From positions 139,001 to 203,000 of the forward strand of contig OY756972.1 in the NCBI GenBank assembly GCA_963580455.1: a DNA stretch of 64,000 nucleotides, given 5' to 3'. Under the pieces are notes generated by a model. The model saw nothing but the letters and a program-made list of their open reading frames with translations. It did no database searches and was not told the origin of the DNA. The DNA is from Euonymus europaeus (lineage: Eukaryota; Streptophyta; Magnoliopsida; Celastrales; Celastraceae). Numbering within the stretch: the stretch's first letter is position 1; every line of letters begins with the position of its first letter. The position numbers and the translations under genes were made by a program. Below, one piece after another: positions 1-12,850 of the stretch.

Positions 1-230
1 AACACCAGGATTGTAGAGCTCGAAAAGTAGTGTGAAATCAAGCTAAAAATCACCGAATTCAGAACATGGAGTCAACGGATATTCGTAAAACTGTTTACGT
101 AAAGAAACCATATTTCGCGGCTAACTAGGTGAAACGAGACCAACTAGCCACGACTTCTGAAATCAAAATCATAAATGCCAGGATCGTAGAGCTCGAAAAG
201 TAGTGTGAAATCAAGCTAAAAATCACCGAA

Positions 231-334
231 TTCAGAACTCGGAGTCAACGGATATTCATAAAACCGTTTACGTAAAGAAACCACATTTCGCGGCTAACTA
301 GGTGAAACGAGACCAACTAGCCACGAGTTCTGAA
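231..334. repeat. 11-bp inverted repeat inside the monomer (example)
   Basis: TTCAGAACTCG at 231-241 and CGAGTTCTGAA at 324-334 are exact reverse complements separated by 82 bp. Extending outward gives 14-bp arms with one mismatch. The arms enclose the palindrome, TTTCGCGG and the small hairpin. GACTTCTGA and similar variants break the match in a minority of monomers. Confidence 0.8.
267..276. repeat. Invariant 10-bp palindrome TTTACGTAAA in each monomer (example)
   Basis: TTTACGTAAA is its own reverse complement and contains an ACGT core. It is present in the large majority of monomers; exceptions are TTTAGGTAAA in the ACAGTTTAGG monomers, TTTACATAAA in a few near 29,335-32,450, and isolated changes. 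An ACGT-core palindrome could bind a bZIP-type factor, but nothing here shows that it does. Confidence 0.8.
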
Positions 335-889
335 ATCAAAATCAGAAACGCCAGGATCGTAGAGCTCGAAAAGTAGTGTGAAATAAAGCTAAAAATCACC
401 GAATTCAGAACTCGGAGTCAACGGATATTCATAAAACCGTTTACGTAAAGAAACCACATTTCGCGGCTAACTAGGTGAAACGAGACCAACTAGCCACGAC
501 TTCTGAAATCAAAATCATAAATGCCAGGATCGTAGAGCTCGAAAAGTAGTGTGAAATCAAGCTAAAAATCATCGAATTCAGAATTTGGAGTCAACGGATA
601 TTCATAAAACCGTTTACGTAAAGAAACCACATTTCGCGGCTAAATAGGTGAAACGAGACCTACTAGCCACGAGTTCTGAAATCGAAATCCGAAAACCCAG
701 GATTGTAGAGCTCGAAAAGTAGTGTGAAATCAAGCTAAAAATCACCGAATTCAGAACTCGGAGTCAACGGATATTCATAAAACCGTTTACGTAAAGAAAC
801 CACATTTCGCGGCTAAATAGGTGAAACAATACCTACTAGCCACGAGTTCTGAAATCAAAATCCGAAAGACCAAGATTGTAGAGCTCGAA

Positions 890-3800
890 AAGTAGTGTGA
901 AATCAAGCTAAAAATCACCGAATTCAGAACTCGGAGTCAACGGATATTCATAAAACCGTTTACGTAAAGAAACCACATTTCGCGGCTAACTAGGTGAAAC
1001 GTGACCTACTAGCCACGAGTTCTGAAATAAAAATCCGAAACGCCAGGATCGTAGAGCTCAAAAAGTAGTGTGAAATCAAGCTAAAAATCACCGAATTCAG
1101 AACTCGGAGTCAACGGATATTCATAAAACCGTTTACGTAAAGAAACCACATTTCGCGGCTAACTAGGTGAAACGAGACCAACTAGCCACGAGTTCTAAAA
1201 TCAAAATCCGAAACACCAGGATTTTAGAGCTCGAAAAGTAGTCTGAAATCAAGCTAAAAATCACCGAATTCAGAACTCGGAGTCAACGGATATTCATAAA
1301 ACAGTTTAGGTAAAGAAACCACATTTCGCGGCTAATTAGGTGAAACGAGACCAACTAGTCACGAGTTCTGAAATTAAAATCCGAAACTCCAGGATCATAG
1401 AGCTCGAAAAGAAGTGTGAAATCAAGCTAAAAATCACCGAATTCAGAACTCGGAGTCAACGGATATTCATAAAACCGTTTACGTATAGAAACCACATTTC
1501 GCGGCTAACTAGGTGAAACGAGACCAACTAGCCACGACTTCTGAAATCAAAATCCGAAACACCAGGATCGTAGAGCTCGAAAAGTAGTGTGAAATCAAGC
1601 GGAAAATCACCGAATTCAGAACTCGGAGTCAACGGATATTCATAAAACCGTTTACGTAAAGAAACCACATTTCGCGACTAACTAGGTGAAACGAGACCTA
1701 CTAGCCACGAGTTCTGAAATCAAAATTCAAAACACCAGGATTGTAGAGCTCGAAAAGTAGTGTGAAATCAAGCTAAAAATCACCGAATTCAGAACTCGGA
1801 GTCAACGGATATTCATAAAACTGTTTACGTAAAGAAACCACATTTCGCGGCTAACTAGGTGAAACGAGACCTACTAGCCACGAGTTCTGAAATCAAAATC
1901 CGAAACTCCAGGATCATAGAGCTCGAAAAGTAGTGTGAAATCAAGCTAAAAATCACCGAATTCAGAACTCGGAGTCAACGGATATTCATAAAACCGTTTA
2001 CGTAAAGAAACCACATTTCGCGGCTAATTAGGTGAAACGAGACCTACTAGCCACGAGTTCTGATATCAAAATCCGAAACTCCAGGATCATATAGCTCGAA
2101 AAGTAGTGTGAAATCAAGCTAAAAATCACCGAATTCAGAACTCGGAGTCAACGGATATTCATAAAACCGTTTACGTAAAGAAACCACATTTCGCGGCTAA
2201 CTAGGTGAAACGAGACCTACTAGACACGAGTTCTGAAATTAAAATCCGAAACACCAGGATCGTAGAGCTCGAAAAGTAGTGTGAAATCAAGCTAAAAATC
2301 ACCGAATTCAGAACTCGGAGTCAACGGATATTCGTAAAACTGTTTACGTAAAGAAACCATATTTCGCGGCTAACTAGGTGAAACGAGACCAACTAGCCAC
2401 AAGTTCTGGAATCAAAATCCGAAACTCCAGGATCGTAGAGCTCGAAAAGTAGTGTGAAATTAAGCTAAAAATCACCGAATTCAGAACTCGGAGTCAACGG
2501 ATATTCATAAAACTGTTTACGTAAAGAAACCACATTTCGCGGCTAACTAGGTGAAATGAGACCTACTAGCCACGACTTCTGAAATCAAAATCCGAAACTC
2601 AAGGATTATAGAGCTCGAAAAGTAGTGTGAAATCAAGCTAAAAATCACCAAAATCAGAACTCGGAGTCAACGGATATTCATAAAACCGTTTACGTAAAGA
2701 AACCACATTTCGCGGCTAACTAGGTGAAACGAGACCTACTAGCCACGAGTTCTGAAATCAAAATCCAAAACGCGAGGATCGTAGAGCTCGAAAAGTAGTG
2801 TGAAATCAAGCGAAAAATCACCGAATTCAGAACTCGGAGTCAACGGATATTCATAAAACCGTTTACGTAAAGAAACCACATTTCGCGGCTAAATAGGTGA
2901 AACGAGACCTACTAGCCACGAGTTCTGAAATCAAAATCCGAAACACCAGGATTGTAGAGCTCGAAAAGTAGTGTGAAATCAAGCTAAAAATCACCGAATT
3001 CAGAACTCGGAGTCAACGGATATTCATAAAACAGTTTAGGTAAAGAAACCACATTTCGCGGCTAATTAGGTGAAACGAGACCAACTAGTCACGAGTTCTG
3101 AAATTAAAATCCGAAACTCCAGGATCATAGAGCTCGAAAAGAAGTGTGAAATCAAGCTAAAAATCACCGAATTCAGAACTCGGAGTCAACGGATATTCAT
3201 AAAACCGTTTACGTAAAGAAACCACATTTCGCGGCTAACTAGGTGAAACGAGACCAACTAGCCACGACTTCAGAAATCAAAATCTGAAACACCAGGATCG
3301 TAGAGCTCGAAAAGTAGTGTGAAATCAAGCTAAAAATCATCGAATTCAGAACTCGGAGTCAACGGATATTCATAAAACTGTTTACGTAAAGAAACCACAT
3401 TTCGCGGCTAACTAGGTGAAACGAGACCTACTAGCCACGAGTTCTGAAATCAAAATCCGAAACTGCAGGATCATAGGGCTCGAAAAGTAGTGTGAAATCA
3501 AGCTAAAAATCACCGAATTCAGAACTCGGAGTCAACGGATATTCATAAAACCGTTTACGTAAAGAAACCACATTTCGCGGCTAACTAGGTGAAACGTGAC
3601 CTACTAGCCACGAGTTCTGAAATAAAAATCTGAAACGCCAGGATCGTAGAGCTCAAAAAGTAGTGTGAAATCAAGCTAAAAATCACCGAATTCAGAACTC
3701 GGAGTCAACGGATATTCATAAAACCGTTTACGTAAAGAAACCACATTTCGCGGCTAACTAGGTGAAACGAGACCAACTAGCCACGAGTTCTAAAATCAAA

Positions 3801-6395
3801 ATCCGAAACACCAGGATTTTAGAGCTCGAAAAGTAGTCTGAAATCAAGCTAAAAATCACCGAATTCAGAACTCGGAGTCAACGGATATTCATAAAACAGT
3901 TTAGGTAAAGAAACCACATTTCGCGGCTAATTAGGTGAAACGAGACCAACTAGTCACGAGTTCTGAAATTAAAATCCGAAACTCCAGGATCATAGAGCTC
4001 GAAAAGAAGTGTGAAATCAAGCTAAAAATCACCGAATTCAGAACTCGGAGTCAACGGATATTCATAAAACCGTTTACGTATAGAAACCACATTTCGCGGC
4101 TAACTAGGTGAAACGAGACCAACTAGCCACGACTTCTGAAATCAAAATCCGAAACACCAGGATCGTAGAGCTCGAAAAGTAGTGTGAAATCAAGCGGAAA
4201 ATCACCGAATTCAGAACTCGGAGTCAACGGATATTCATAAAACCGTTTACGTAAAGAAACCACATTTCGCGACTAACTAGGTGAAACGAGACCTACTAGC
4301 CACGAGTTCTGAAATCAAAATTCAAAACACCAGGATTGTAGAGCTCGAAAAGTAGTGTGAAATCAAGCTAAAAATCACCGAATTTAGAACTCGGAGTCAA
4401 TGGATATTCATAAAACTGTTTACGTAAAGAAACCACATTTCGCGGCTAACTAGGTGAAACGAGACCTACAAGCCACGAGTTCTGAAATCAAAATCCGAAA
4501 CTCCAGGATCATAGAGCTCGAAAAGTAGTGTGAAATCAAGCTAAAAATCACCGAATTCAGAACTCGGAGTCAACGGATATTCATAAAACCGTTTACGTAA
4601 AGAAACCACATTTCGCGGCTAATTAGGTGAAACGAGACCTACTAGCCACGAGTTCTGATATCAAAATCCGAAACTCCAGGATCATATAGCTCGAAAAGTA
4701 GTGTGAAATCAAGCTAAAAATCACCGAATTCAGAACTCGGAGTCAACGGATATTCACAAAACCGTTTACGTAAAGAAACCACATTTCGCGGCTAACTAGG
4801 TGAAACGGGACCTACTAGACACGAGTTCTGAAATTAAAATCCGAAACACCAGGATCGTAGAGCTCGAAAAGTAGTGTGAAATCAAGCTAAAAATCACCGA
4901 ATTCAGAACTCGGAGTCAACGGATATTCGTAAAACTGTTTACGTAAAGAAACCATATTTCGCGGCTAACTAGGTGAAACGAGACCAACTAGCCACAAGTT
5001 CTGGAATCAAAATCCGAAACTCCAGGATCGTAGAGCTCGAAAAGTAGTGTGAAATTAAGCTAAAAATCACCGAATTCAGAACTCGGAGTCAACGGATATT
5101 CATAAAATTGTTTACGTAAAGAAACCACATTTCGCGGCTAACTAGGTGAAATGAGACCTACTAGCCACGACTTCTGAAATCAAAATCCGAAACTCAAGGA
5201 TTATAGAGCTCGAAAAGTAGTGTGAAATCAAGCTAAAAATCACCAAAATCAGAACTCGGAGTCAACGGATATTCATAAAACCGTTTACGTAAAGAAACCA
5301 CATTTCGCGGCTAACTAGGTGAAACGAGACCTACTAGCCACGAGTTCTGAAATCAAAATCCAAAACGCGAGGATCGTAGAGCTCGAAAAGTAGTGTGAAA
5401 TCAAGCGAAAAATCACCGAATTCAGAACTCGGAGTCAACGGATATTCATAAAACCGTTTACGTAAAGAAACCACATTTCGCGGCTAAATAAGTGAAACGA
5501 GACCTACTAGCCACGAGTTCTGAAATCAAAATCCGAAACACCAGGATTGTTGAGCTCGAAAAGTAGTGTGAAATCAAGCTAAAAATCACCGAATTCAGAA
5601 CTCGGAGTCAACGGATATTCATAAAACAGTTTAGGTAAAGAAACCACATTTCGCGGCTAATTAGGTGAAACGAGACCAACTAGTCACGAGTTCTGAAATT
5701 AAAATCCGAAACTCCAGGATCATAGAGCTCGAAAAGAAGTGTGAAATCAAGCTAAAAATCACCGAATTCAGAACTCGGAGTCAACGGATATTCATAAAAC
5801 CGTTTACGTAAAGAAACCACATTTCGCGGCTAACTAGGTGAAACGAGACCAACTAGCCACGACTTCAGAAATCAAAATCCGAAACACCAGGATCGTAGAG
5901 CTCGAAAAGTAGTGTGAAATCAAGCTAAAAATCATCGAATTCAGAACTCGGAGTCAACGGATATTCATAAAACTGTTTACGTAAAGAAACCACATTTCGC
6001 GGCTAACTAGGTGAAACGAGACCTACTAGCCACGAGTTCTGAAATCAAAATCCGAAACTGCAGGATCATAGGGCTCGAAAAGTAGTGTGAAATCAAGCTA
6101 AAAATCACCGAATTCAGAACTCGGAGTCAACGGATATTCATAAAACCGTTTACGTAAAGAAACCACATTTCGCGGCTAACTAGGTGAAACGTGACCTACT
6201 AGCCACGAGTTCTGAAATAAAAATCCGAAATGCCAGGATCGTAGAGCTCAAAAAGTAGTGTGAAATCAAGCTAAAAATCACCGAATTCAGAACTCGGAGT
6301 CAACGGATATTCATAAAACCGTTTACGTAAAGAAACCACATTTCGCGGCTAACTAGGTGAAACGAGACCAACTAGCCACGAGTTCTAAAATCAAA
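890..6395 (+). repeat. 15-monomer higher-order repeat, unit 2,595 bp, about 2.1 copies
   Basis: Private variants recur exactly 2,595 bp (15 x 173) apart. The ATTTTAGAGC junction is at 1,221 and 3,816; ACAGTTTAGG at 1,301 and 3,896, and at 3,031 and 5,626; GTGACC at 1,001 and 3,596; GCTCAAAAAG monomers at 1,051, 3,646 and 6,241; and ACGTATAG at 1,481 and 4,076. The copies differ by only occasional substitutions, such as GAATTCAG versus GAATTTAG near 4,381. The match begins near 890, where the flanking junctions differ (AAGATTGTAG against AGGATCATAGGG), and ends near 6,395, where the next junction changes to TTCCAGCATCG. The near-identity implies recent duplication of a 15-monomer block. Confidence 0.9.
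5309..5339 (+). other. Imperfect hairpin in the right half of the monomer (example)
   Basis: GGCTA at 5,309-5,313 can pair with TAGCC at 5,335-5,339, and TAGGT at 5,316-5,320 with ACCTA at 5,329-5,333. This leaves an AC/C internal loop and an 8-base loop, GAAACGAG. The arrangement is present in every monomer of the ACCTACTAGCC type. Monomers of the ACCAACTAGCC type keep the outer GGCTA/TAGCC and the GGT/ACC pairs but lose the middle. Confidence 0.6.
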
Positions 6396-8125
6396 ATCCA
6401 AAATTCCAGCATCGTAGAGCTCGAAAAGTAGTGTGAAATCAAGCTAAAAATCACCGAATTCAGAACTCGGAGTCAATGGATATTCATAAAACCGTTTACG
6501 TAAAGAAACCACATTTCGCGGCTAACTAGGTGAAACGAGACCTACTAGACACGAGTTCTGAAATTAAAATCCGAAACACCAGGATTGTAGAGCTCGAAAA
6601 GTAGTGTGAAATCAAGCTAAAAATCACCGAATTCAGAACTCGGAGTCAACGGATATTCGTAAAACTGTTTACGTAAAGAAACCATATTTCGCGGCTAACT
6701 AGGTGAAACGAGACCAACTAGCCACAAGTTCTTGAATCAAAATCCGAAACTCCAGGATCGTAGAGCTCGAAAAGTAGTGTGAAATTAAGCTAAAAATCAC
6801 CGAATTCAGAACTCGGAGTCAACGGATATTCATAAAACCGTTTACGTAAAGAAATCACATTTCGCGGCTAACTAGGTGAAACAAGACCAACTAGCCACGA
6901 GTTCTGAAATCAAAATCCAAAACACCAGGATTGTAGAGCTCGAAAAGTAGTGTGAAATCAAGCTAAAAATCATCGAATTCAGAACTCGGAGTGAACGGAT
7001 ATTCATAAAACTGTTTACGTAAAGAAACCACATTTCGCGGCTAACTAGGTGAAACGAGACCTACTAGCCACAAGTTCTGAAATCAAAATCCAAAACACCA
7101 GGATTGTAGAGCTCGAAAAGTAGTGTGAAATCAAGCTAAAAATCATCGAATTCAGAACTCGGAGTCAACGGATATTCATAAAACTGTTTACGTAAAGAAA
7201 CCACATTTCGCGGCTAACTAGGTGAAACGAGACCTACTAGCCACGAGTTCTGAAATCAAAATCCGAAACTCCAGGATCATAGGGCTCGAAAAGTAGTGTG
7301 AAATCAAGCTAAAAATCACCGAATTCAGAACTCGGAGTCAACGGATATTCATAAAACCGTTTACGTAAAGAAACCACATTTCGCGGCTAACTAGGTGAAA
7401 CGTGACCTACTAGCCACGAGTTCTGAAATAAAAATCCGAAACGCCAGGATCGTAGAGCTCAAAAAGTAGTGTGAAATCAAGCTAAAAATCACCGAATTCA
7501 GAACTCGGAGTCAACGGATATTCATAAAACCGTTTACGTAAAGAAACCACATTTCGCGGCTAACTAGGTGAAACGAGACCAACTAGCCACGAGTTCTAAA
7601 ATCAAAATCCAAAATTCCAGCATCGTAGAGCTCGAAAAGTAGTGTGAAATCAAGCTAAAAATCACCGAATTCAGAACTCGGAGTCAATGGATATTCATGA
7701 AACCGTTTACGTAAAGAAACCACATTTCGCGGCTAACTAGGTGAAACGAGACCTACTAGACACGAGTTCTGAAATTAAAATCCGAAACACCAGGATTGTA
7801 GAGCTCGAAAAGTAGTGTGAAATCAAGCTAAAAATCACCGAATTCAGAACTCGGAGTCAACGGATATTCGTAAAACTGTTTACGTAAAGAAACCATATTT
7901 CGCGGCTAACTAGGTGAAACGAGACCAACTAGCCACAAGTTCTTGAATCAAAATCCGAAACTCCAGGATCGTAGAGCTCGAAAAGTAGTGTGAAATTAAG
8001 CTAAAAATCACCGAATTCAGAACTCGGAGTCAACGGATATTCATAAAACCGTTTACGTAAAGAAATCACATTTCGCGGCTAACTAGGTGAAACGAGACCA
8101 ACTAGCCACGAGTTCTGAAATCAAA
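5930..8125 (+). repeat. 7-monomer duplication, unit 1,211 bp, about 1.8 copies
   Basis: AAAATTCCAGCATCG occurs at 6,400 and 7,611, and GCTCAAAAAG monomers at 6,241 and 7,452, both 1,211 bp (7 x 173) apart. AAATCATCGAATTC near 5,932 and 7,143 and the GATCATAGGGCTC junction near 6,063 and 7,274 keep the spacing. The match fades after about 6,910/8,125, where GAAACAAGACC faces GAAACGAGACC and the junctions differ. It overlaps the right end of the 15-mer, so the 7-mer arose from part of it. Confidence 0.85.
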
Positions 8126-11100
8126 ATCCGAAAAACTAGGATCGTAGAGCTCGAAAAGTAGTGTGAAATCAATCTAAAAATCACCGAATTCAGAACTCGG
8201 AGTCAACGGATATTCATAAAACCGTTTACGTAAAGAAATCTCATTTCGCGGCTAACTAGGTGAAATGAGACCTACTAGCCACGAGTTTTTAAATCAAAAT
8301 CCGAAACACCAGGATTGTAGAGCTCGAAAAGTAGTGTGAAATCAAACTAAAAATCACCGAATTCAGAACTCAGAGTCAACGGATATTCATAAAACTGTTT
8401 ACGTAAAGAAACAACATTTCGCGGCTAACTAGGTGAAACGAGACCAACTAGCCACGAGTTCTTAAATCAAAATCCGAAATTCCAGGATCGTAGAGCTCGA
8501 AAAGTAGTGTGAAATCCAGCTAAAAACCACCGAATTCAGAGCTCGGAGTCAACGGATATTCATAAAACCGTTTACGTAAAGAAACCACATTTCGCGGCTA
8601 ACTAGGTGAAACGAGACCAACTAGCCACGAGTTCTGAAATCAAAATCCGAAAACCCAGGATTGTAGAGCTCGAAAAGTAGTGTGAAATCAAGCTAAAAAT
8701 CACCGAATTCAGAAATCGGAGTCAACGGATATTCATAAAACCGTTTACGTAAAGAAACCACATTTCGCGGCTAACTAGGTGAAACGAGACCAACTAGCCA
8801 CGAGTTCTTAAATCAAAATCCAAAACACCAGGATTGTAGAGCTCGAAAAGTATTGTGAAATCAAGCTAAAAATCACCGAATTCAGAACTCGGAGTCAATG
8901 GATATTCATAAAACTGTTTACGTAAAGAAACCACATTTCGCGGCTAACTAGGTGAAACGAGACCTACTAGCCACGAGTTCTGAAATCAAAATCCGAAACT
9001 CAAGGATCATAGAGCTCGAAAAGTAGTGTGAAATCAAGGTAAAAATCACCAAAATCAGAACTCGGAGTCAACGGATATTCATAAAACCGTTTACGTAAAG
9101 AAACCACATTTCGCGGCTAACTAGGTGAAACGAGACCAACTAGCCACGAGTTCTGAAATCAAAATCCAAAATGCGAGGATCGTAGAGCTCGAAAAGTAGT
9201 GTGAAATCAAGCGAAAAATAACCGAATTCAGAACTCGGAGTCAACGGATATTCATAAAACCGTTTACGTAAAGAAACCACATTTCGCGGCTAAATAGGTG
9301 AAACGAGACCTACTAGCCACGAGTTCTGAAATCAAAATCCGAAACACCAGGATTGTAGAGCTCGAAAAGTAGTGTGAAATCAAGCTAAAAATCACCGAAT
9401 TCAGAACTCGGAGTCAACGGATATTCATAAAACAGTTTAGGTAAAGAAACCACATTTCGCGGCTAATTAGGTGAAACGAGACCAACTAGTCACGAGTTCT
9501 GAAATTAAAATCCGAAACTCCAGGATCATAGAGCTCGAAAAGAAGTGTGAAATCAAGCTAAAAATCACCGAATTCAGAACTCGGAGTCAACGGATATTCA
9601 TAAAACCGTTTACGTAAAGAAACCACATTTCGCAGCTAACTAGGTGAAACGAGACCAACTAGCCACGACTTCTGAAATCAAAATCCGAAACACCAGGATC
9701 GTAGAGCTCGAAAAGTAGTGTGAAATCAAGCGGAAAATCACCGAATTCAGAACTCGGAGTCAACGGATATTCATAAAACCGTTTACGTAAAGAAACCACA
9801 TTTCGCGGCTAACTAGGTGAAACAAGACCTACTAGCAACGAGTTCTGAAATCAAAATCCAAAACACCAGGATTGTAGAGCTCGAAAAGTAGTGTGAAATC
9901 AAGCTAAAAATCACCGAATTCAGAACTCGGAGTCAACGGATATTCATAAAACTGTTTACGTAAAGAAACCACATTTCGCGGCTAACTAGGTGAAACGAGA
10001 CCTACTAGCCACGAGTTCTGAAATCAAAATCCGAAACTCCAGGATCATAGAGCTCGAAAAGTAGTGTGAAATCAAGCTAAAAATCACCGAATTTAGAACT
10101 CGGAGTCAATGGATATTCATAAAACCGTTTACGTAAAGAAACCACATTTCGCGGCTAACTAGGTGAAATGAGACCTACTAGCCACGAGTTCTGAAATAAA
10201 AATCCGAAACGCCAGGATCGTAGAGCTCAAAAAGTAGTGTGAAATCAAGCTAAAAATCACCGAATTCAGAACTCGGAGTCAACGGATATTCATAAAACCG
10301 TTTACTTAAAGAAACCACATTTCGCGGCTAACTAGGTCAAACGAGACCAACTAGCCACGAGTTCTAAAATCAAAATCCAAAATTCCAGTATCGTAGAGCT
10401 CGAAAAGTAGTGTGAAATCAAGCTAAAAATCACCGAATTCAGAACTCGGAGTAAATGGATATTCATATAACCGTTTACGTAAAGAAACCAAATTTCGCGG
10501 CTAACTAGGTGAAACGAGACCTACTAGACACGAGTTCTGAAATTAAAATCTGAAACACCAGGATTGTAGAGCTCGAAAAGTAGTGTGAAATCAAGCTAAA
10601 AATCACCGAATTCAGAACTCGGAGTCAACGGATATTCGTAAAACTGTTTACGTAAAGAAACCATATTTCGCGGCTAACTAGGTGAAACGAGACCAACTAG
10701 CCACCAGTTCTGGAATCAAAATCCGAAAATCCAGGATCGTAGAGCTCGAAAAGTAGTGTGAAATTAAGCTAAAAATCACCGAATTCAGAACTCGGAGTCA
10801 ACGGATATTCATAAAACCGTTTACGTAAAGAAACCACATTTCGCGGCTAACTAGGTGAAACGAGACCAACTAGCCACGAGTTCTGAAATCAAAATCCGAA
10901 ACACTAGGATCGTAGAGCTCGAAAAGTAGTGTGAAATCAATCTAAAAATCACCGAATTCAGAACTCGGAGTCAACGGATATTCATAAAACCGTTTACGTA
11001 AAGAAACCACATTTCGCGGCTAACTAGGTGAAATGAGACCTACTAGCCACGAGTTTTGAAATCAAAATCCGAAACACCAGGATTGTAGAGCTCCAAAAGT

Positions 11101-12850
11101 AGTGTGAAATCAAACTAAAAATCACCGAATTCAGAACTCAGAGTCAACGGATATTCATAAAACTGTTTACATAAAGAAACCACATTTCGCGGCTAACTAG
11201 GTGAAACGAGACCAACTAGCCACGAGTTCTCAAATCAAAATCCGAAATTCCAGGATCGTAGAGCTCGAAAAGTAGTGTGAAATCCAGCTAAAAACCACCG
11301 AATTCAGAGCTCGGAGTCAACGGATATTCATAAAACCGTTTACGTAAAGAAACAACATTTCGCGGCTAACTAGGTGAAACGAGACCAACTAGCCACGAGT
11401 TCTGAAATCAAAATCCGAAAACCCAGGATTGTAGAGCTCGAAAAGTAGTGTGAAATCAAGCTAAAAATCACCGAATTCAGAACTCGGAGTCAACGGATAT
11501 TTATAAAACCGTTTACGTAAAGAAACCACATTTCGCGGCTAACTAGGTGAAACGAGACCTACTAGCCACGAGTTCTTAAATGAAAATCCAAAACACCAGG
11601 ATTGTAGAGCTCGAAAAGTATTGTGAAATCAAGCTAAAAATCACCGAATTCAGAACTCGGAGTCAACGGATATTCATAAAACTGTTTACGTAAAGAAACC
11701 ACATTTCGCGGCTAACTAGGTGAAACGAGACCTACTAGCCACGAGTTCTGAAATCAAAATCCGAAACTCAAGGATCATAGAGCTCGAAAAGTAGTGTGAA
11801 ATCAAGCTAAAAATCACCAAAATCAGAATTCGGAGTCAACGGATATTCATAAAACCGTTTAAGTAAAGAAACCACATTTCGCGGCTAACTAGGTGAAACG
11901 AGACCAACTAGCCACGAGTCCTGAAATCAAAATCCGAAACGCGAGGATCGTAGAGCTCGAAAAGTAGTGTGAAATCAAGCGAAAAATAACCGAATTCAGA
12001 ACTCGGAGTCAACGGATATTCATAAAACCGTTTACGTAAAGAAACCACATTTCGCGGCTAACTAGGTGAAACGAGACCTACTAGCCACGAGTTATGAAAT
12101 CAAAATCCGAAACACCAGGATTGTAGAGCTCGAAAAGTAGTGTGAAATCAAGCTAAAAATCACCGAATTCAGAACTCGGAGTCAACGGATATTCATAAAA
12201 CCGTTTACGTAAAGAAACCACATTTCGCGGCTAATTAGTTGAAACGAGACCAACTAGTACGAGTTCTGAAATTAAAATCCAAAACTCCAGGATCATAGAC
12301 CTCGAAAAGAAGTGTGAAATCAAGCTAAAAATCACCGAATTCAGAACTCGGAGTCAACGGATATTCATAAAACCGTTTACGTAAAGAAACCACATTTCGC
12401 GGCTAACTAGGTGAAACGAGACCAACTAGCCACGAGTTCTGAAATCAAAATCCGAAACACCAGGATCGTAGAGCTCGAAAAGTAGTGTGAAATCAAGCGA
12501 AAAATCACCGAATTCAGAACTCGGAGTCAACGGATATTCATAAAACCGTTTACGTAAAGAAACCACATTTCGCGGCTAACTAGGTGAAACGAGACCTACT
12601 AGCCACGAGTTCTGAAATCAAAATCCAAAATACCAGGATTGTAGAGCTCGAAAAGTAGTGTGAAATAAAGCTAAAAATCACCGAATTCAGAACTCGGAGT
12701 CAACGGATATTCATAAAACTGTTTACGTAAAGAAACCACATTTCGCGGCTAACTAGGTGAAACGAGACCTACTAGCCACGAGTTCTGAAATCAAAATCCG
12801 AAACTCCAGGATCATAGAGCTCGAAAAGTAGTGTGAAATCAAGCTAAAAA
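7300..12850 (+). repeat. 16-monomer higher-order repeat, unit 2,768 bp, about 2 copies
   Basis: The rare variant CAATCTAAAAA occurs with AATCT at 8,171 and 10,939, ACCCAGG at 8,653 and 11,421, the CTCAAGGATCATAG junction near 8,998 and 11,766, and AAATAACCGAATTC near 9,216 and 11,984. All are 2,768 bp (16 x 173) apart. GCTCAAAAAG monomers at 7,452 and 10,220 agree. The second copy has diverged: the ACAGTTTAGG of 9,432 is CCGTTTACG near 12,200, and a 1-bp deletion lies near 12,258. Confidence 0.85.

Larger units (their letters stand above)
186..358 (+). repeat. Representative 173-bp monomer (reference for positions)
   Basis: This copy serves as the coordinate reference. From the G of GTAGAG = 1: SacI GAGCTC at 4-9; A/T tracts near 11, 23, 33 and 44; EcoRI GAATTC at 43-48; TTCAGAACTCG at 46-56; GGATATTCATAAAACC near 65-80; palindrome TTTACGTAAA at 82-91; TTTCGCGG at 101-108; a 31-base imperfect hairpin from GGCTA at 107; and CGAGTTCTGAA at 139-149, the reverse complement of 46-56. 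TGAAATCAA occurs twice (21-29 and 146-154), possibly a trace of an older sub-repeat. Positions about 155-173 plus 1-2 are the most variable part of the unit across the array. Confidence 0.9.
13..704 (+). repeat. Left-edge monomers with a dimeric tendency (346 bp)
   Basis: The rare variant ATAAATGCC occurs at 171 and again at 517, exactly 346 bp (two monomers) apart, and the neighbouring GACTTCTGA variant recurs with the same spacing. The first monomers therefore look like a short dimer duplication cut by the window edge. The array clearly continues to the left, because the window begins inside a monomer. Confidence 0.6.

Noticed and set aside
286..310. CENP-B box
   Set aside because: TTTCGCGGCTAACT begins with the TTCG of the mammalian box, but the required A and CGGG are not at the right distances on either strand.
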